From Vicinamibacteria bacterium (GTDB lineage Bacteria > Acidobacteriota > Vicinamibacteria > Vicinamibacterales > 2-12-FULL-66-21), in assembly GCA_025937075.1 (NCBI GenBank), contig JAICSD010000126.1, forward strand, positions 1-10,204: a DNA stretch of 10,204 nt. Direction: 5' to 3'. The position numbers and the translations under genes were made by a program. The notes beneath the pieces were generated by a model, which was not told where the DNA came from, ran no database searches, and worked only from the letters and a program-made list of their open reading frames with translations. Shown in pieces: positions 6,596 through 10,204 of this stretch (positions within the stretch are counted from its first letter, which is position 1; every line of letters begins with the position of its first letter).

Positions 6596-6601
6596 TATAA
6601 T
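6596..6601 (+). promoter_or_regulatory. Predicted -10 element of glpF promoter
   Basis: A perfect TATAAT lies 25 bp upstream of the glpF start codon, in the 45-bp gap after the SnoaL-like gene. No good -35 is seen 16-18 bp upstream, so the promoter may be activator-dependent or weak. Predicted transcription starts near 6608. The ribosome-binding site GGAGG (6613-6617) then falls in a small hairpin formed by CGGC (6608-6611) and GCCG (6617-6620). Confidence 0.4.
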
Positions 6602-6625
6602 CGCGCGCGGCTGGAGGCCGATGAC

Positions 6626-7375
6626 ATGCAGACGCTGCTCGCGGAACTCATAGGTACGATGATGCTCGTATTGCTCGGTGATGGGGTTGTCGCCAACGTG
6701 GTACTCGCGCGAACGAAAGGGTCGAACGGCGGATGGATCGTGATCACCACGGGATGGGGGGTCGCGGTGGCGATCGCGGTGTACGCCGTCGGACGGATCA
6801 GCGGCGCGCACATCAACCCGGCGGTGACGATTGGGCTCGCCGTGATCGGCAGCTTCCCCTGGTCTCAGGTGCCGGGGTACATCGCCGCGCAGATGATTGG
6901 CGCCTTCGCTGGCGGCGTCCTCGTGTGGCTGACGTATTACGCGCACTGGCCGGCCACGGACGACCGTGCGTTGAAGCTCGGCGTCTTCTCGACGGGTCCC
7001 GCGATCCAGCGGACGGTTCCAAACCTGATCGCCGAAATCATCGGCACCGCCGTTCTGCTGTTCGGCATCCTGGCGATCGCCGCCAATGCAGAGACGCTCA
7101 CACATCCGGGCCAGGTCGATCTCTCCGTCGTGTTCAGCCGCGGCCTTCAGCCGCTGCTCGTCGGCGTCCTCGTGCTCGGCATCGGGCTCTCGCTAGGCGG
7201 TCCCACCGGCTATGCCATCAACCCGGCGCGCGATCTCGGCCCGCGCATCGCGCACGCGCTGCTGCCGATCCCCGGCAAGGGATCGTCCGATTGGACGTAC
7301 GCCTGGATTCCGGTCGTCGGCCCGATCATCGGCGGGATCGCCGGCGCCGGGCTGTATGCGCTGATTGGATTCTGA
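6626..7375 (+). CDS. glpF: Glycerol uptake facilitator (MIP/aquaporin family)
   Basis: An inner-membrane channel of 249 residues passing glycerol by facilitated diffusion. Both MIP half-helix motifs are intact: HINPAVTIG with NPA at 64-66 and YAINPARDLGP with NPA at 199-201. The Asp after the second NPA-Arg (D203) is the aquaglyceroporin mark. By spacing from the NPA motifs, the selectivity-filter residues are W44, Y196 and R202, corresponding to Trp48, Phe200 and Arg206 of E. coli GlpF, so the pore is of the glycerol type with Phe replaced by Tyr. Six hydrophobic helices are visible. The ATG at 6626 has GGAGG 8 nt upstream. The downstream glycerol kinase gene, 84 bp away, supports glycerol as substrate: GlpK traps what enters by phosphorylation. 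Small polyols or urea may also pass. Confidence 0.95.
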   Translation: MQTLLAELIGTMMLVLLGDGVVANVVLARTKGSNGGWIVITTGWGVAVAIAVYAVGRISGAHINPAVTIGLAVIGSFPWSQVPGYIAAQMIGAFAGGVLVWLTYYAHWPATDDRALKLGVFSTGPAIQRTVPNLIAEIIGTAVLLFGILAIAANAETLTHPGQVDLSVVFSRGLQPLLVGVLVLGIGLSLGGPTGYAINPARDLGPRIAHALLPIPGKGSSDWTYAWIPVVGPIIGGIAGAGLYALIGF

Positions 7376-7459
7376 CGCTGTCACGGGATCTCACGCAGAG
7401 GCCGCTACGGGCAGAGGGGCGCGGTCAGGGCGTGCCGCTGACATCACCACGGAGACACC

Positions 7460-8977
7460 ATGCGTCAATACGTCGGAGCGATCGATCAGGGGACGACCAG
7501 CACGCGATTCATGATCTTCGATGCGTCAGGGAGCGAGGTGGCGCGGCACCAGCTGGAGCACGAGCAGATCATGACGCAGCCGGGCTGGGTGGAGCACGAC
7601 CCGCTGGAAATCGCCGAGCGCACGAACACCGTCATCGCCGGCGCGCTGCGGAACGCGGACCTCCAGGCATCCGACCTCGCCGCCATCGGCATCACCAATC
7701 AGCGCGAAACGACGGTCGTGTGGAACCCCAGGACCGGCCGTCCCTGGTACAACGCCATCGTCTGGCAGGACACGCGCACGGATCGGATCGTGAGCGCGCT
7801 GGAGAAATCGAAGAAGGGGCAGCTCATTCGCGAGCGCACAGGGCTTCCGCCGGCGACCTACTTCTCGGGCGGCAAGCTCCAGTGGATCCTGGAGCAGGTG
7901 CCCGACGTCCGCGCGGCTGCAAACCGTGGAGAAGCGGTATTCGGCACGATCGATAGCTGGGTCATCTGGAATCTCACCGGCGGTCCGGACGGAGGCAGGC
8001 ACGTGACCGACGTCACGAACGCAAGCCGGACGATGCTCATGGATCTCCGCACGCTCGACTGGGACGACGAGCTGCTGGACCTGTTCGGCGTGCCGCGCGC
8101 GATGCTGCCTGCAATACGGCCTTCGTCATACGCGAGCTTCTACGGCACGACACGGCGCCAGGGGCCGTTCGCCGGCGAGGTCCCGGTTGCGGGAGATCTC
8201 GGCGACCAGCAGGCGGCGACGTTGGGGCAGGTGTGCACGCAGCCGGGCGAAGCCAAGAACACGTACGGCACCGGCAATTTCATGCTGCTCAACACCGGCC
8301 GCCAGATCGTTCCATCGAAGGCAGGGCTGCTCACGACGGTCTGCTACGAGCTCGGAGATGCAGACGCGATTTACGCGCTCGAAGGCTCCATTGCGGTCAC
8401 CGGCTCCGCGGTGCAGTGGCTGCGCGATCAGCTGGGGATCATTTCGACAGCATCGGAGATCGAGACGCTCGCCTCGGGTGTGCAAGACGCCGGAGGCGCG
8501 TACTTCGTCCCCGCGTTTTCAGGTCTCTTCGCACCGTACTGGCGATCCGACGCGCGCGGCGCGATCGTCGGCCTCTCGCGCTTCCACAACCGGTCGCACC
8601 TCGCGCGCGCGACGCTCGAGGCAATCTGCTTCCAGACACGCGCCGTCCTCGACGCGATGGTCGACGATTCAGGCGTGCAGCTCGAACTATTGAAGGTCGA
8701 CGGCGGCGCGACGGTGAACAACACGCTGATGCAGCTTCAGGCCGACGTCCTGGGCGTACCGGTCGTTCGTCCTGTCGTCGCGGAGACGACGGCGCTCGGC
8801 GCCGCGTACGCGGCCGGGCTCGCGACGGGGTTCTGGAAGGACGTGAACGCGCTGCGGCAGAACTGGAAAGCGGATCGGCGGTGGGAGCCGCGATGGCCGG
8901 CGGATCAGAGAGAGACGGCCTACCGCGGGTGGCAGAAGGCCGTCGAACGGACGCTCAACTGGATCGACGTAGGATAG
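7460..8977 (+). CDS. glpK: Glycerol kinase
   Basis: A cytoplasmic FGGY-family kinase of 505 residues, full length for GlpK, converting glycerol and ATP to sn-glycerol 3-phosphate. The phosphate-1 loop is DQGTTSTR at 9-16. Glycerol-binding residues are in place: R82-E83 in NQRETT, Y134 in [12 protein letters not shown], and catalytic D249 in GDQQAA. The adenosine loop DGGATVNN is at 414-421. The ATG at 7460 has GGAG 5 nt upstream. The FBP-binding loop of E. coli GlpK (Gly-Thr-Arg 234-236) aligns with AGE here, so Arg236 is replaced by Glu240. The His phosphorylated by HPr in Firmicutes GlpK aligns with Gly. Neither known control should operate. glpF lies directly upstream and is probably co-transcribed. 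glpD and glpR are not in the window. Confidence 0.97.
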   Translation: MRQYVGAIDQGTTSTRFMIFDASGSEVARHQLEHEQIMTQPGWVEHDPLEIAERTNTVIAGALRNADLQASDLAAIGITNQRETTVVWNPRTGRPWYNAIVWQDTRTDRIVSALEKSKKGQLIRERTGLPPATYFSGGKLQWILEQVPDVRAAANRGEAVFGTIDSWVIWNLTGGPDGGRHVTDVTNASRTMLMDLRTLDWDDELLDLFGVPRAMLPAIRPSSYASFYGTTRRQGPFAGEVPVAGDLGDQQAATLGQVCTQPGEAKNTYGTGNFMLLNTGRQIVPSKAGLLTTVCYELGDADAIYALEGSIAVTGSAVQWLRDQLGIISTASEIETLASGVQDAGGAYFVPAFSGLFAPYWRSDARGAIVGLSRFHNRSHLARATLEAICFQTRAVLDAMVDDSGVQLELLKVDGGATVNNTLMQLQADVLGVPVVRPVVAETTALGAAYAAGLATGFWKDVNALRQNWKADRRWEPRWPADQRETAYRGWQKAVERTLNWIDVG

Positions 8978-8980
8978 AAA

Positions 8981-9035
8981 GGTGTAAAGCGCTCTCGCGG
9001 CTGTTCGCGACAGGACCCGCCATGCGCTTTACATC
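8981..9035. terminator. Nested inverted repeat between glpK and the convergent oxidoreductase gene
   Basis: The arm GGTGTAAAGCGC (8981-8992) pairs with GCGCTTTACATC (9024-9035) over 12 bp with one G-U wobble, around a 31-nt loop. Inside the loop TCGCG (8995-8999) pairs with CGCGA (9006-9010) as a second small hairpin. It begins 4 nt after the glpK stop and ends 13 bp before the stop of the convergent gene, so a bidirectional terminator is the natural reading. A T-rich stretch (TTTCTAT) follows the stem only on the minus strand. The arms also resemble half-sites of LacI-family operators. Confidence 0.5.
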
Positions 9036-9047
9036 TCGCGTGGCCGA

Positions 9048-10204
9048 CTACCGCGACGCTGTCGTCGTGGCCGCCGGGAACGACTTCGGCAGCTCGAACC
9101 CCTTCCTGTACTCGCGCGTCAGGAACGCATCGGCCTTTTTGTCGTCCTTGAACGTCTCGGTCTTGCCGTCGAACACGAGCGAGTGCCCGGCGAGATACGA
9201 GGCGTTCGCGAGGTGGGTGAGCGCGGCCGAGAGATGCCCCTCGAGGATGTCGCACGCGAGCATCTTCGGATCGCCCGCGCGAATCGCGTCGACGAAGTTC
9301 TGATAGTGCGGGAACTCCATCGTCGTCAGCCCCTGCTCCTGCGCTGCCGTCTCGGATCCGGGTCCTTTCTCGTTCTTCGCGCCAACCGGGCCGAGGTACG
9401 ACTGCCAGTGGCGGCCGCTTTCCTCGAGCGAGATCCAGCCCTTGGAACCGTAGAACAGGTCTCCGATGCGGATGCCGCCTTCGTCGTTCGTGTGCTCGCC
9501 GCGGGTGCCGAATTCGAGGATGGTGCCGTCGGCGTATTCGAACAGTGACGTCTGCGTATCGGGCGTTTCCTGCGCCGACTCGGGACCGAAATAGCCGCCC
9601 ATCGAGCTGACCTTGACGGGATGGTCCTGCTTGCCAAGGCCCCAGCGGGCGATGTCGAACTGGTGCGGGCCCTGGTTGCCGGTGTCGCCGTTGCCGTAAT
9701 CCCACTGCCAGTGCCAGTTGTAGTGGAACCGGTTGCGGTTGAACGGCTTCTTCGGCGCGGGGCCGATCCAGAGGTCGTAGTCGACCTTCGAGAGGTACTC
9801 GGCCGTGTACGGTCCCTCTGAACCCTGCCCCCCGACGGTGAACGAGAACTTGCCGTCGCCGGGCTGCATCGGCCCATCGGGGTACTTGCCGATATTGGGA
9901 CGCGGCTTGAAGCACAGGCCGCGCGCCATGTACACCTTTCCGATCCCGCCGTCCTGGATGAACTTGATCATCTGCTTGACTTCCGGACGGCTGCGATTCA
10001 TCGTCCCGACCTGGACGATCTTGTTGTACGCCTTCGCGGCGTCCACCATGCGGCGGCCTTCCACCCAGGTGTGCGAGGCGGGCTTCTCGACGTAGACGTG
10101 CTTGCCGGCCTGCATCGCCCAGATGCTCGCCAGCGCGTGCCAGTGGTTCGGCACGGCGATGACGACGGCGTCGATGTCCTTGTCGTCGAGCACGCGGCGC
10201 AGAT
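9048..10204 (-). CDS. Gfo/Idh/MocA family oxidoreductase, 5' end outside window
   Basis: A predicted NAD(P)-dependent sugar or sugar-derivative dehydrogenase. The frame is open to the right edge: codons upstream of the GTG at 10193 continue as LRR, so the N-terminal GxGxxG part of the Rossmann fold is missing and about 385 residues are visible. Near the visible start, DAVVIAVPNHWHA and GKHVYVEKP are the classic family motifs, the EKP lysine being the conserved catalytic or cofactor-contacting residue. RSRPEVKQMIKFIQDGGIGK and GPHQFDIARWGLG follow, the latter holding the conserved active-site His-x-x-Asp. The C-terminal substrate domain ends in KKADAFLTREYRKGFELP. Relatives in Acidobacteriota and Planctomycetota often carry Tat signals, which cannot be checked here. 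The stop is TAG at 9050-9048. The substrate is unknown, and the gene is convergent with glpK so not in its operon. Confidence 0.94.
   Translation of the reverse strand, partial: LRRVLDDKDIDAVVIAVPNHWHALASIWAMQAGKHVYVEKPASHTWVEGRRMVDAAKAYNKIVQVGTMNRSRPEVKQMIKFIQDGGIGKVYMARGLCFKPRPNIGKYPDGPMQPGDGKFSFTVGGQGSEGPYTAEYLSKVDYDLWIGPAPKKPFNRNRFHYNWHWQWDYGNGDTGNQGPHQFDIARWGLGKQDHPVKVSSMGGYFGPESAQETPDTQTSLFEYADGTILEFGTRGEHTNDEGGIRIGDLFYGSKGWISLEESGRHWQSYLGPVGAKNEKGPGSETAAQEQGLTTMEFPHYQNFVDAIRAGDPKMLACDILEGHLSAALTHLANASYLAGHSLVFDGKTETFKDDKKADAFLTREYRKGFELPKSFPAATTTASR

Noticed and set aside
7424..7442. Partial palindrome GTCAG-N9-CTGAC just upstream of the glpK ribosome-binding site
   Set aside because: Only 5 bp of perfect pairing; it does not resemble the GlpR operator and is expected by chance in GC-rich DNA.
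6733..7956. 407-residue plus-strand frame running across glpF into glpK
   Set aside because: Overlaps two well-supported genes in another frame and has shadow-type composition.
1..10204. CRISPR arrays, tRNA/rRNA genes, insertion sequences, phage or defence genes
   Set aside because: No regularly spaced repeats, no cloverleaf or rRNA-like sequence, no transposase or integrase motif seen on either strand.

Overview
The window is high-GC (about two thirds G+C by eye), densely coded bacterial chromosome. The best taxonomic clue is an 820-residue duplicated FtsX/MacB-type permease with no ATPase gene beside it. This matches the ADOP family (acidobacterial duplicated orphan permease), which is strongly expanded in Acidobacteriota. 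A Gfo/Idh/MocA oxidoreductase of the type common in Acidobacteriota and Planctomycetota fits the same origin. I infer an acidobacterium, possibly Vicinamibacteria-like, but no rRNA or marker gene in the window confirms it.

Layout. (1) 1-4165, plus strand: the 3' part of a putative nucleotidyltransferase gene, the ADOP permease, then an AI-2E/PerM-family membrane protein 22 bp after it. (2) 4214-5987, minus strand: read in the direction of transcription, a small zinc-ribbon protein (5987-5661), an FTR1-family iron permease (5592-4642) and a 76-residue coiled-coil protein (4444-4214). The short gap between the zinc-ribbon gene and the permease holds a promoter-like sequence carrying two matching inverted repeats. 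(3) 6119-8977, plus strand: a secreted SgcJ/EcaC-type (SnoaL-like) protein, then glycerol facilitator glpF behind its own TATAAT box, then glycerol kinase glpK. (4) 9048-10204, minus strand: a Gfo/Idh/MocA oxidoreductase whose N-terminus lies beyond the right edge.

How the genes work together. glpF and glpK form a glycerol uptake-and-trapping pair: GlpF lets glycerol in and GlpK phosphorylates it. The next enzyme (GlpD) and a regulator (GlpR) are not in the window. The iron permease stands alone, without EfeO/EfeB-like partners. The rest looks like an ordinary mix of chromosomal genes. Both convergent gene junctions (4166-4213 and 8978-9047) carry long-loop inverted repeats that may end transcription from both sides.

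I found no CRISPR array, tRNA, rRNA, insertion sequence, phage gene or defence system, and no convincing undescribed multi-gene system. The most useful leads are the twin operator-like repeats over the iron-permease promoter, a terminator-like hairpin in the leader of the zinc-ribbon gene, and a glycerol kinase that lacks the residues of both known allosteric and phosphorylation controls.
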